NCBI GenBank assembly: GCA_964057225.1
Contig: OZ059897.1
Span: 5,394,001-5,458,000 of the forward strand
Direction of reading: 5' to 3'
DNA: 64,000 nt
From: Auanema rhodensis
Lineage: Eukaryota > Nematoda > Chromadorea > Rhabditida > Rhabditidae
Under the pieces are notes generated by a model that was not told where the DNA came from, did not search any database, and worked only from the letters and a program-made list of their open reading frames with translations. Position 1 is the stretch's first letter; every line of letters starts with the position of its first letter. A program made the translations under genes and the position numbers. Shown here in pieces: positions 40,625 to 52,908 of the stretch.

Positions 40625-41917
40625 ATGACCAGTTCTTCTGGACAAGAGGACCCCGTAGTCCAAAATTCTAACACTGAAAATCGAAGGGACTCACGGGTAA
40701 TCAACAATAACGTTGAAGGATCGAACGTTTTGGTTATATTGTTCGGTTGGGCCGGTTGTAGAGATCGATATTTAGCAAAATATGCTCAATATTACGAAAA
40801 TGCCGGGTTAGAATTTTTCTTTGTAGCACTATAAGTTCTGATGTCCTTTTTATAGTTTCTCTACAGTCCGATTTACAACTCCAATTAAGAAAGTATGGTC
40901 ATTCGCTTCTTACACGCATTTCGCGAAACGCTTCTACAAAGAAACATTCGGGAGTGGTGTCAAAGTTCCTGAAAATGTTTTCTTTCATGTTTTTTCTATG
41001 AATGGTTGTTCTCAATTTGCTGCATTTTGGGACTATATTCGTGAAGTAGAAGGTGGCGACAAGTTAAAACAGAAGGTCAAAGGAATTTTATATGACAGGT
41101 TAGATATTGGTCATTTTGTTGTACTGATATATCTTATTTGGAATCACATTTTAGTGCACCCGCATTCACGTCTCCTTCTCAATCAGCAAATGCTGTCAGT
41201 TTTGCTTCGCTTCCACCTCCAACATTCCATTATACTGTTAGAAATACTTATAGAATGTTGCTTCTCACATTCTTCTCCATGCATAGGTAGGATAACAACC
41301 TATGCTGAAAAAGTATTCACTTTCAGAGGAATGATCTGGATGCAGTCTCTAATTGACGGAGGAGTTTATGAAAAAACATACGCATACTTCCGTATGCTAG
41401 CAATGGATGATCTTCCAAAACAGCAAATATTCTTTTACGGTCCAATGGATGATGTACGTTACATTTGCTTCTACATTCATGTGTATGAACAACAGAAATC
41501 TCAAATATATCTTGGGAACTTTTTTTTTGCCAAACAAGCTTGTTAATGAGAGTTCCTCGTAAACCTCAATTTTTTTGTAGTTTTTTAACAGAAACCACTT
41601 CTTATTTATATTCCCATATCGATATATAAAATGCGTCAAATAATTGTCAAAAATGGGTGTAATCTATCAATCAAATTCACTCTTTTTATTTGACTTTGAT
41701 TTTTTTGAGAATTTTATTATTGCAGGTATGTTCAGAAGACTCTATTGAACAATTCATTAAAGAAATGGAATCGCGTGGAATAAATGTAATTCGAAAACTG
41801 ATGAAGGAATCTCAACATTGTCAACATTTTCGATCATATGAAGACGATTATAAATCGTCTTCCATCGAATTTATAAATTCTTGCGCTCTAGTTGGCCAAT
41901 CCAATAATAATGAATAA
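40625..41917 (+). CDS. DUF829/TMEM53-like protein
   Basis: DUF829 proteins have an alpha/beta-hydrolase-like fold; vertebrate TMEM53 is a nuclear-envelope protein, and the biochemical role of the nematode members is not established. The start at 40625 (MTSSSGQEDPVVQNSN) is followed by the family opening VLVILFGWAGCRDRYLAKYA. Next come FTTPIKKVWSFASYTHFAKR, FFHVFSMNGCSQFAAFWDYI (elbow region), ILYDSAPA, a hydrophobic RNTYRMLLLTFF stretch, WMQSLIDGGVYEKTYAYFRM, QQIFFYGPMDD/VCSEDSIEQFIKEMESRGI and QHCQHFRSYEDDYKSSSIEF. The protein ends ALVGQSNNNE with a TAA at 41915. The YDSAPA, FYGPMDD and Q-H-C-QHFR blocks are family landmarks (acidic and His positions of the hydrolase fold). Introns are mostly about 45-65 bp; one near 41450-41725 is about 275 bp. 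Confidence 0.78.
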
Positions 41918-42120
41918 GAGGGTATAATTAACAAAAAATGTCTCCGGTATGATCTGTTTTTTTCCTAGAAACTAATATAAGTATATTTCAACCTTTTTTT
42001 AAAACCGTTATTTTACTAATCATTCCGTAATATTGCTTCTGTACTAGTCAAAATTGGTGATTTTAACCTTGTTTAGGTCATGTTTTCGAAACTGCGCGCA
42101 TAATTAAAAATTAAAATATA

Positions 42121-43445
42121 ATATGAAATTTGTGTTGTACGAGCTTCCAACCGATCTGATTATATTACTAGACAGACATCTGTGCGATGTATTTTTTTTG
42201 CATCGAAAAAATAAACTTTTTTTTTTTTTTTGTTCACTTTTGTGAAGCTTTTCCGTAAGGTTTAGTTTTCTCCATTTGTGTACTATACAATACTTGTGTT
42301 TTCTATAATTGCATTTAGTTGATCTTCCACAACTACATGAGAGAAATCTAATCAAATTAATAAATCAGATCATTCGAGAGTGTATCTCAATAGCTTGGGT
42401 TAAACTTCTGCTTGCTATTTTTTTAATATTTCAATTATATATTTTGCAGAACAAAAAAATATCTAATCCCTTGGCGGTAAGTTTTTGATAAATTTTCTTT
42501 TTGTAAATTTGAGTTCTATATTAAAATCTTAAGCTGTCAAATCTAGCTATAATATTGTTAAGAATAATAATGCTGAAGATAAAAATAAATTTTATTCTAA
42601 AGGATTCTTACCTCAATATTATTATAAACTATTTAAGAACTGATGGTATATCTGCATATCTAACTGAAATGCTAGATGATCAAATCCCTTTCAATCCTCT
42701 TATTTCCAACAACAAAATTTCCTGTCGTGATGATATATGTTTACAAGCGATTAGACTGATATTCAGAACCATTGGCATAACAAAAGATGTTCTTCGGTTG
42801 ACAAAAAAAAGATCATAAACGATGTTATATCTAACGAAAACGGTAAATAATCTGAATTCACAAGCCTCTAATCATTCATCATTCTCTTACATGTACTACT
42901 ATTATGTGTAGCCATTTCATGATACTTTAGAAGAATAATTCTCCGATTTAGTGAGGAAAAAACAGATAAATTTAGTTAGATGTTTGGATTTTGGATGTAA
43001 TACTGATAGCTTGCCTGAATGAATACGTCATCGTTCCTGGTTGTTCTTTATCACCTTTAAACGGTTAAACAAAGAGCAGATTTCAATGTCTAGAAAAACT
43101 TCTTTGATCATTTTGGGACAAGTGTTACTATAAATTTATAATTCTTCAAACTGAAAACAAAATATATTATTATAACTTATCACAGAAGTGACATTCTCTG
43201 ACAGACTAAAAGCTTGTCATTTTAATTATTCCTCAAATAGGATTTTCTTTTTCTTTGAAGATAAAAATTTAGATCAAATAATATTCAAGGAAACTGAGCT
43301 TGCATCATCGTTTTCGTCTCCCTTTCTCATTACATTTGAAGAACCTATCAATGACATTCAAGAAAAAGAATTTGAGATATTTTTCAAAAAGCATAATTTG
43401 ATTGCTTATTATTATAAAAGTTATTACATTGTATATATCAGTTGA
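42121..43445 (+). pseudogene. Possible decayed F-box-like gene
   Basis: An ATG at 42124 opens MKFVLYELPTDLIILLDRHL, which looks like the start of a nematode F-box. A separate exon-like stretch at about 42320-42480 reads VDLPQLHERNLIKLINQII. No donor of suitable phase joins the two in frame. Further open stretches follow: YLRTDGISAYLTEMLDDQIP at about 42625-42685; RCLDFGCNTDSLPE, then an in-frame TGA, then IRHRSWLFFITFKRLNKEQ at about 42980-43080; and a frame at 43188-43445. The broken frames suggest a pseudogene. It could also be a divergent, fast-evolving gene whose exons I have misjoined, or chance open frames. Confidence 0.25.
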
Positions 43446-46400
43446 ATAAAGATATGAACAGACATTATGGTTTCAGGAATTATCTCTCGAACTAATTAAG
43501 CTAGCAAGAAAACATATTTTGGCTATTATTATATTCATCTATTATATATATATATATATATACAAAGTACAAAATATAACTTTATGGCAAAAATAGTAAA
43601 AGTATCTCTCATACACTGATATCCTGCCATATTTAATGCTTCATTATTTTAGCATTTTAATTCGTTCGTCTGAGCATTAGATTTAAACGACTAGTTCAGT
43701 TTGTCAATCAGCGTTTACTAGAAAAGAGAAAGGATGAATCTTAAGGCTTCATTTTCTGCTTCGCTTGCACACACACACATGTACACATACACACACATAG
43801 ATAAACATATATCATTGTTATATTTGTGGTATTATATATATATATATATATATATAATAGTATATAAGGTTAATATTATATTTTTACATCTCTATGTAGT
43901 TTTTTTTATATTTTGTAGTCTTATGTGTTAATTAATCAATTGAGTTATGTGAAAAAATATTATAGCAAGAAAGATTTTTAAGATTCTTCTAATTATAGTT
44001 CATTAGATTCATTTTTGACTATACGTTTGGAGTTTAAATTTCTAGATACTTCTGTTCTCGTTATTAAAACTGTTGTTGCTATTTCGACACTTTCTATACA
44101 AAACAACAAGGTAGAACTTCTGCTTATGTTTCTATGTCTACAATCTAGAATGTTCGAAGATCTGAAGAGAGACTTCAGTTATTCGTCATGGAAACAACTT
44201 GGTGTACAAGTTGTGCATATATGGCTGAAATAGAATAACTTGTCATATCAATGATTATGCTGCTATGCTTCTCGCTATGCTCTGTCTTCTGATGTTTTTC
44301 TACTTATCCTTCTCAACATTCACACACATACACATACCAGTCGATCACACATTAGATCATGTGCTCTCGCTTTCTCTCTATCTTTTGCTCCTCTTTCCAC
44401 TTTTTCTATTTTGTTCTCATATTTGCTATGAACCTCTTTCATTTTTCTATTAATTATTATATATAAGCTCATTAAAGTATTTTTAAATTTTGTTTTATCT
44501 GTTACAAGGGGTTTATCTAATATCGTCTGAGCATTTAGCTCTTCAACGCAACTTTAAAAGTTTTCTAATAATTCTATGAAAATAGTGAAGAATGAATTAA
44601 ATGTATCGCCCAATCGAGAAGAAAACAAAACAAATAGAAAAAAATCTTTGTTAGCATACTTGCTTTCCATACTGTCAACGAGATTTCATATATGTTTCTG
44701 CAAGTTACTTGTCTTCTTCATTTTCTGTCTTCTTTATAAGACTCAGTGAGGCATCTTATCGTCTTTCACTCTTGCTTACTTGTTCGTCCTATCTTTGCAA
44801 TCCTACTTTAAATCTCATCCTGTCTCATTCTCCTCTATCCCTCCTTTTCTCTTCACGTGTAGTCTTCATGGTGTTCGATTATTCGTCTTCAGCTAATCAT
44901 CAGCCGTCTAAATCGATTCACTTGTTTGTTTTTGCATTTATCTTCATTTCCTCATTTCCATCACAAATTTTCTCAACTTTCTCTCCTTTTCATTTCTCCT
45001 TCCTCTTTTCGATCTATCCATTTCTCGACATATCTAGCTAATCGAGCAACATGAATAAAAAGCTTAAAAAGGTTTTAGTATCTATCACATGCTCCATCAT
45101 AACTGCAAAGAGAAGTAGTATTTTCCTAACAATAGTTAAAATGTTAATTCCTTTAACATTGAAAACGAGACTGAAAATGCTACAGCACCGACAGACAGCT
45201 CAACTTCTCAATCATTGATGAGATATGTGATCATCTAGTTTCTTATCATACTTCTTGTCATCATTGGCTTCGAATAATGGGCTTTCTTCATCTAATTGCT
45301 CCACAGGGAGGATAAAGATACATTTAGACAGTTAGATACTGATTAAAATACTGTTTGTTGTTCCGTTTTTCGAGTCTACAGATTGAAGCATGTGAAATTT
45401 TCATTGTGTACCGGCTTTTTATAAATTTCTGGCAAATCAACTGATTTGTTACTCTGATTTTGCAGCAAAAAAGCTTGCGATCATCTATAATTTCTCTTAT
45501 TTTTTATCTTTTTTTTTCACCCCAACGGCGAGCTATTCATAACAAGAAATCATCGTATATCAAATTTATAATAGAATATTATAATAATATAAAATAACAA
45601 ATTTCTGTTTTGATATAATCATGTTGTTAAGATTATTCTTCTGACTATCACATCTAATGGCTCATTATTCTTCTTTCAACGCACTTTTTCATATCTACGT
45701 GCTAATATACATCAAAACAGATAATCTCTATTTTTAATTATTTTCAACTTTCTATCTTGTTATTTTTGTCTATACATATAAGTTTGTATTTTTTAAATGA
45801 CTAAAATATCTTGAACGAATTACAATAGAATAGTATTCGAATGGTATGCGCAACAGATCCTATATATAGTATGTTTAACTACAATATCCTACCCAGCTTT
45901 TCCACCATCTGTCATGAAACTAAGTAAAGCGGCTCCGATAACTTTTATGAAGTACATCTGACGGTTTCCGAGAAAAAAAATCAGACAGATTGTCTATAAA
46001 TGCATATGCACTATATGTAATAATATTCTTCAAATATATTCCATTTAGTCGTAACGATAAGAACCTGACTCACATTTCTCTTTTTTTGTCGCCTTTTCAA
46101 ACATATCTAAGATGTAGTTTCTTACTGCAAATTTTTTCTTTGACGGTTTTCGCTAATCATATCAGAAAATAAAATGCTCAAGATTAGCTGTTCATTTTGT
46201 AATTCTTATCATATCGAACCTTCTGCTTATGTCTGAAATTTTCGTAGGTAGTTGATTTCTTCCTTCTCAATATTCCGAGAAGGTCATAAACTTTGTGACA
46301 GCTACTCAAATGCCTACGTTTGGTAGGGTTTGTATCCTTATATCATATTATATTTTGAACATCTATGCTTCAATCTATTTTTTCAAAACTAATTTTTGTT

Positions 46401-48367
46401 AATTATCAATATTTTATAAATTCAAATTTTGCCAAAATGAACATTTTATTTTGTCCTGATTTTCACGTAAATCATTACAAATTTTTTATTTTTTGTTGTT
46501 TCTGACAGTATGCGGTTGCATTGCCATTCACAATATGTTCCAAACTTAGGAATTTTTTATTTTGTTTGGAGAAAAACATGAGAAAATTGAGCAAACTAGC
46601 TCAATAAACAGTTGAAACGGTAAATGATGCAAAACATAGCTTTCACTTCAAAGTATATTGTATTTTGACACTTTGCGAACAAAATATTCTCATACGGTAC
46701 CCATCTTTCTCTCTGTATTCTTTTCTCTCACTCTCTCTCTTTCTCTATTACTGTTTCTCTTTTATAAACAATATTATTCTGATGTTAAAAAACGAATTGA
46801 AGTAGATGAAAAATTGCCTTTTCCTATAATTAAATAAACTTATTTTAACTAATTAGTTTACCATTATGATCGAAATGTCATAACTAGAAAACGAAATGCT
46901 GAGAATTATTGTGATATTTTGTGCCAAATTGCAAAATGTGATAGAGAAAAAAGATATGAGAGCACGCTTGATAGGAGGAGAGCTGAATGAGAGAGTGAGA
47001 CGAGAGGGGGGGGGGAAGAAACAGAGGGACAGCGTGAAAGAGAGAATAAGAGAGAAAGTAAAGGAGTACACGATGAAAAATAGTTTAATTAACATCATCA
47101 TCAACTACAACAACCCGTAAAGATTCTTCCTTCGAAATATTATTCTTCAGCTAGTATCTGACGTATCAGCTAAATTCAGCTGGTTTCAGTAGAATTCTCA
47201 TATAGGAATATTAGTATTGTATCTAATTTTAACTTTTGTTTCAAACAAAAATAGATTTTGAGATTGCAAATTTCTTTTATTTATAATATTTACTTTTCCT
47301 TTTTATTATAATCACCTAAATCAGCTTCAAACTATAATATATCATATATATATATTATGAATCAGTTCAATTATTTCTTTTATTTATAATATTAAATTAT
47401 ATAATTAGTTAATATTAATTATTTATAAATTGAATATCTTGATATACATATGTAATAATATGTATAACATAAATATATATATATATATATATATATACAC
47501 TGTATATCATGTTAATGATTTTATAAAAAATAAAATAAAGTTGCAAGCATGATGTTGTTTGACAATTTGATGTTTTGTTACTTTGTTGTTTTCTCTATTC
47601 TTTTTTCTATAGATGTACATTGTTTTTTTCTAATATTTCTTCTGCCTTAAACGAAGAAGTAACCTGATTTCTTCTATTCATATACATAGATACATACCTT
47701 GGTCCATTCTTTGAAGATAACATGATTGTAGTTTAGACTTGGAATTAAAGGTTTTCTCAAATATTATATATAAGCATGTTTATAATAATATACATCCACA
47801 TATGTGTATGTATAGATAGACATGCAGCATACAGACAAGCTATGTGTATCTGGAAATCAGAAAATAATATATCGGCGAAAAGATTCATATCTCAGACACA
47901 TATTTAACCGGATGAATTAAGATTATATTATACAAAATATAACAATATTCTATACAATATATGTCGGCATATTTTTTATATTTCTATTCCATTTCTATAC
48001 AATATTGATGTTGTCATTTTCATTTTCACCGTATATTTAAAAAAAAAAAATTTTTTTTCAGAAGATTTCTGATATTCATCTGCTTATATAAACTACTATT
48101 TCCTTTTTTACTTTGTTTTTCCATTTATCTATTTGCTCTATCTTTTTCATTATATTCAAATCCACTCAACTTCAATTCATTAAATATTATTTATCAAAAA
48201 CGTTGATAATATTCGTGAAAGTCGATAGTTTCATTACAAAAAATAATTGAAAAACATAGGAACAGTTTGCGATTATCCAGGCTTTCACTAATGGGCCGAG
48301 TAAGTATGGACTGATAACAGATGTATGCATGCAAGTGTGAGACTGAAGGCGGATAGAAGCTAAATTT

Positions 48368-48450
48368 TGGGGGGGGGGTGTAAAATAATGAAGAGAGAGA
48401 GAGAGAGAGTAGGAGAGAGAAGGAGAGAGAAGGAGAAAAGGAGAGAGAAA
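48368..48450. repeat. G-run followed by (GA)n purine tract
   Basis: An uninterrupted run of about ten to eleven G (48368-48378) is followed within 20 bp by a GA repeat and GGAGA variants to about 48450. Long G and GA runs on one strand can form unusual DNA structures, but no function is implied. Confidence 0.8.
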
Positions 48451-48650
48451 AGATTTCTTTTCAAAGCCTTAAAATCTGGCAAATGAGAAGAAAAAAGAAA
48501 ATCTAATATCTTAATTAAACTAAGTGTTTAGATATCTAACTTTTCTTCTACTAATTGTGAGTAAAATTAAAATAATTTGATTATCGCTGTTCTCTTTTTA
48601 TCTTATCAGATTTTAATTGATTTATTAGCTAGTCTTCATTAAGACCATTA

Positions 48651-48654
<4 letters not shown>

Positions 48655-48736
<82 letters not shown>
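48655..48736. repeat. Long (TA)n microsatellite
   Basis: About 80 bp of nearly perfect TA dinucleotides, the longest such tract in the window. Other TA runs lie at about 20067-20101, 43537-43561, 43833-43857, 47469-47497, 49930-49959, 55205-55222 and 62459-62500. Confidence 0.9.
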
Positions 48737-48743
<7 letters not shown>

Positions 48744-49927
48744 ACTATAATTATAATTTGGAATTTTTAAAGTTATATCTTTGCTACAATTGGCTACTGA
48801 TCTAGCTCGACGAAAAAAAGTGAAGAATATTGTGAAAAATTTAACAACATTTCAAAAGCATTTTGCATATAATTTTATTCGGAAATAATTTGAAACTTAA
48901 ACTGTTATCAAAGATTATGAAAACAATTTATCTAAGAAAGATTAATTTTAAATGTAATCTGTGGACTTATGAGACTCAAAAATGACATCTGAAAGAAGAA
49001 ACAGAGGCAAAGTTTGAAGTTATCAGATTATTTACCGATAGATTCAATTTGTTGTTGTTTGTAAAAATAATATATGAAATCTTTTAAATCTTTTCACTAT
49101 ATCACTATTATCTATAAATGTCCTTTTTGAGTAATAACAAATTTCAATGGATTTTATTTTGCCTTTTTGCTCTTTTTCAATAGTACATGAGAGCAGAATT
49201 TGATTTGAATTTTAACGGTAACAAAAGATTTTGCTCCAGCTCAGGGGCCACTTAAATGATAAATTAAGTTGCTTCTACTATATATACAAAGAAATAACTT
49301 TTATATTTCAAAGTATAACTCGAGAATGAACATGATTAACTCATCATTATAGATTAACGTATTATAAATAAAAACAATAGTAAGAAGTTAGTAAAAGGGA
49401 GGTAAAGAAAGCATACAAATGAAGACAAGATAAGACTTATTTTTATTTTAATTTATCGATAAAATTGCCTTCTTTCACTAAGACTATCATCAACGTTTTT
49501 TTTCAGTCTGCAATATATATTTTATTTTGAATCAGCGATGAAAAAAAGTTTTTAATCATATTTTTCTAATTATTGATTCACCATCCGTTTGAAAATTTCA
49601 AAATTGTTAGAGAAGTTCTGGTAGGAATCAGTGTTACAACTTCCCAGACTAGATGAACATACTCCTATAATGATAGTTTTGTAAATATGCTACCTCTCAT
49701 CACATTTTCTTTGTTTTATTATTTTTACTTTAAAACTACACAACCACTTTTTTGTATTCCTTTTTTTTTTCTTTGATTTTTTTTGAAGTATTCATTCTAA
49801 AATGAGATAAACTTGGTCGAGTGCTATATGATGAACAAGACACACTTTCTATCATCGAAAAACCTCTGCTTCTTGTTTTTCATTTTATTTTTCATGTCAA
49901 ATCGAATGTTTTTTGTTGTTTAATCAG

Positions 49928-49963
<36 letters not shown>

Positions 49964-51551
49964 CAATAAATTTGGATGGTAGGTTTTGATGTAAAATGTT
50001 TCTCTTAATATTTCTTATACCATGTGTACTTCTGATATACCGTTTCATTTCCTTCATATATCTTGCTAATCATTCAATATTTTTTATTTAAAAATCAGTT
50101 TTTTTCTTTCTGTCTGTCATTATTTGCCAGCGCTTGACTATGATTCATACATCTGTATGATGGCCAGGCAACCAACCTGTTACTACTGTGTGCGCACGGG
50201 ACAGTGACATGTTCGACATTACGAATACTGTTATCTTTTCTAATTGCGAAGCTAGTCGATTTCTGGTTTGTTTTCAAAATGCTGCTATCCCTTATCATGG
50301 TAATAAGAAGAACACTTTTGTTTCTCCCAGTAATGCATACACAGAAACATCTCAAATACACACATGTGCGGAAGATGCAGTTAAGCAATCGCCACTGTGG
50401 CTACTGATGCCTATCATTACACCAAACCAACTCATATAGTTTAATTTAATATTTTACTTGAACTGTTGAAGTGGTTAACTCTTAAGTGGATACGATGAAT
50501 AATGATACTTATGAGTTTGGATTAAGATAGAAAGACAGAGATAATGCGATCAGAGCACGTGAAGAATTGGAAAAAACTGAGTTTGTGCCGTCGTATGCTT
50601 GAATTCAAACTCCGAATGACAGCCGTCCGAAAATCTGTTGAGAGACAAATGAATTCGCAGAGAATGAGAATCTCTTTCGGAAGCCATGTGAGTAAGAGAT
50701 ACGGACATCTTTGCTAACTGAACCTCGAGCACTGAAGCGATCACGACTGGGTGCGAATAAGATAAAGTAAAACTACGAGAGAAATGAGAAAAGACTAGAA
50801 ATAGTAGGAGAATACGGGAGAGAAAGAGACAAGTCAATGGCGAGGACGACGACCTGCGAGATTCAGACGATGAGAGTCGTACATTGAATTTGCAGGTTCA
50901 GTGTTCAAGCTGGGAAGAGAGAAAAGAAAGATAGAGCAGACAAGCACACAGATAGAGTAGGGGGTTGGGCAGCAACGACGAGACGACACGTAGTGAATCA
51001 CTGGAACGCAGTCGCTAGGTGGTGAATCAGCTAACATCACAACCCTTCTTCTACTACACTCTCTTTGTCTGCCCTTCGTCCTTGTTTCTCTCTCTCTCTC
51101 TTTCTCTATTCCTGGTAGATACTCTCCGATTTTCAAGTGAAGACGTAACGATCACAGTTTCATAGCAGCCAGACGGACCGAAAGCATTTTAGGGTCCATC
51201 AAATTTCCGGAAAGCAAATCGCACTCATACGCTGTCATACGTACCAGCTAATGCTGACACGTTGAAGACAAAGAGATGATGTCTATGATGATAATGATTG
51301 AGACGACAATGATATTCTCTGGTACAATGAGGCGGTAAGAAGAAGGCAATAATTGCACCTACTAGCTACTAGGTCTTTTAAATTGCTGACACTCTCTAGT
51401 GGCATACACTATATTTCAATGTACTATTCCATGTGCTCCAATATATTTTCTATTTCTATTATATTCTGCTGAATTTTTAAAATGTGCTAGTAACTTGAAA
51501 TTTCACTAAAATATAATAATTTTATAGTGTCTTTATCATTTTCAACCCCTT

Positions 51552-51609
51552 TTCTCTCCCTCTCTCTCTCTCTCTTTCTCTCTCTCTCTTTTTCTCTCTC
51601 TCTCTCTCA
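51552..51609. repeat. (CT)n microsatellite
   Basis: Interrupted CT repeat with a few extra T bases. A reverse-orientation (GA)n tract sits about 500 bp downstream at about 52095-52150, followed by a GGT/GTG-rich patch to about 52205. Confidence 0.85.
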
Positions 51610-52117
51610 TAAACTGTTTCTTTTTTAATTTGCTTTAGTTTTCAACCAATGATTCAATGAATCAGCTAATTGGCATCATAGTCAGTCATATCAGACTGAT
51701 TTGACAGACTGGGCTTTTTGGTTGCCTGCCTGTCTATCTTTTCTAACTATCTTTATGTCTTTGTGTGTTTGGCTGTTTGCCGCGTTCGTTGTATTTCGTT
51801 TCTTCTTCAATGCTTAGTTAGCTAGAAGAGGTGTTAACTTGAAATCTCTACATCATGCTACTAATCCATAACAGAAATTTTAATATTTTATAATTTAGCT
51901 AAAGTTTTAATAAGTTTAATCAAAATAAAGAGAAAGAATTCATTTATATAAAGAAAGTAGAAAACGATAAAGAAAAAGGCAGATCTAATCATGGTCAAAA
52001 CGTGAAAAAGAAATAGAAACAATAGGTGACATAAAGAGAGAGAAAACTAGAAAAGGGGTTAATAAAGAGACATAGATAGAGAGATAATGAGAAGGATAGA
52101 GAGAAAGAGAGAGGGAG

Positions 52118-52149
<32 letters not shown>

Positions 52150-52908
52150 CGACGCACTAGTCCATGTATGTATGGTGTTGGTGGTAGTGGTGGTGGTGGT
52201 GGCGCTGTGTGTATGCATGTATGTGAATGTTATAGTAGATCATCCACAAAATCAAAAATAGCACAACTGAACTCTTCTTTTTTTCCGCGTTTATTATCCG
52301 CCTTACTGATTTGCAATGCAACAAAAAATCTTTTACGTTTTGAGAAAGAATTCGAACGAAAAAGTTAAGGAAAAAAAGCAAAAATTTGTTAAAATCTCTT
52401 AGTATAACTATGTGTTGACCCGTATCGATCAAGCATCATCATCACTATCGTCATCACCATCATTAACTTCATGAGAAACGGAATGACTGACGGCTAAGAG
52501 TCATTTTCTTTCTTTTTCTCTCTCTCTCTTTCTCGCACACAATTTTGTCAATTTATTAGATTACTTTTCTGAATTTTGTCGTTTTACTAAACCTATGTTA
52601 TTCGTTTTTAAACTTTTTTTCCTCATCGTATTGAGAAGGTAGAAATATGAATAAGATTGATATTTCACGCTACATTCTATTTTTTTTTTTCATTTTTCGT
52701 TATATTCCTCATGTAGACCGGTTGTTATCATGTTGCTTTTTATTTTATTCATCGTTAATACTTTTTTTTTTATCTTTATGAATATAATTCGGTATTAATT
52801 TCAGATACATTTTATATAAATCAATAAGAGTAATATTATTACTACAGAAATTACTATATCTATACTAATTACGAGTATATAATCAAATTAACAATCACAT
52901 ACACAACG

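Larger units (their letters stand above)
43446..52908. other. 9.5-kb gene-poor, microsatellite-rich interval
   Basis: No exon chain is supported. The sequence is AT-rich with pyrimidine-rich blocks that create long but low-complexity open frames (for example 44709-45041 and 46853-47120). A short patch at 50150-50440 and a longer one at about 50540-51350 are visibly more GC-rich and mixed in composition. The second is purine-rich on the plus strand and could be a distal promoter or 5' exon of the Jun-like gene downstream. Several microsatellites are listed separately. Confidence 0.5.

Noticed and set aside
44709-45041. 110-residue plus-strand open frame
   Set aside because: T/C-rich composition creates a Ser/Phe/Leu-rich frame; no domain and no gene-like context.
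50095-50439. Overlapping open frames on both strands in a GC-richer patch
   Set aside because: Frames on opposite strands are equally long with no recognisable domain or splice continuity; probably chance.
52087-52368. Plus- and minus-strand frames over GA and GGT repeats
   Set aside because: Products of simple repeats; Arg/Glu and Gly runs only.
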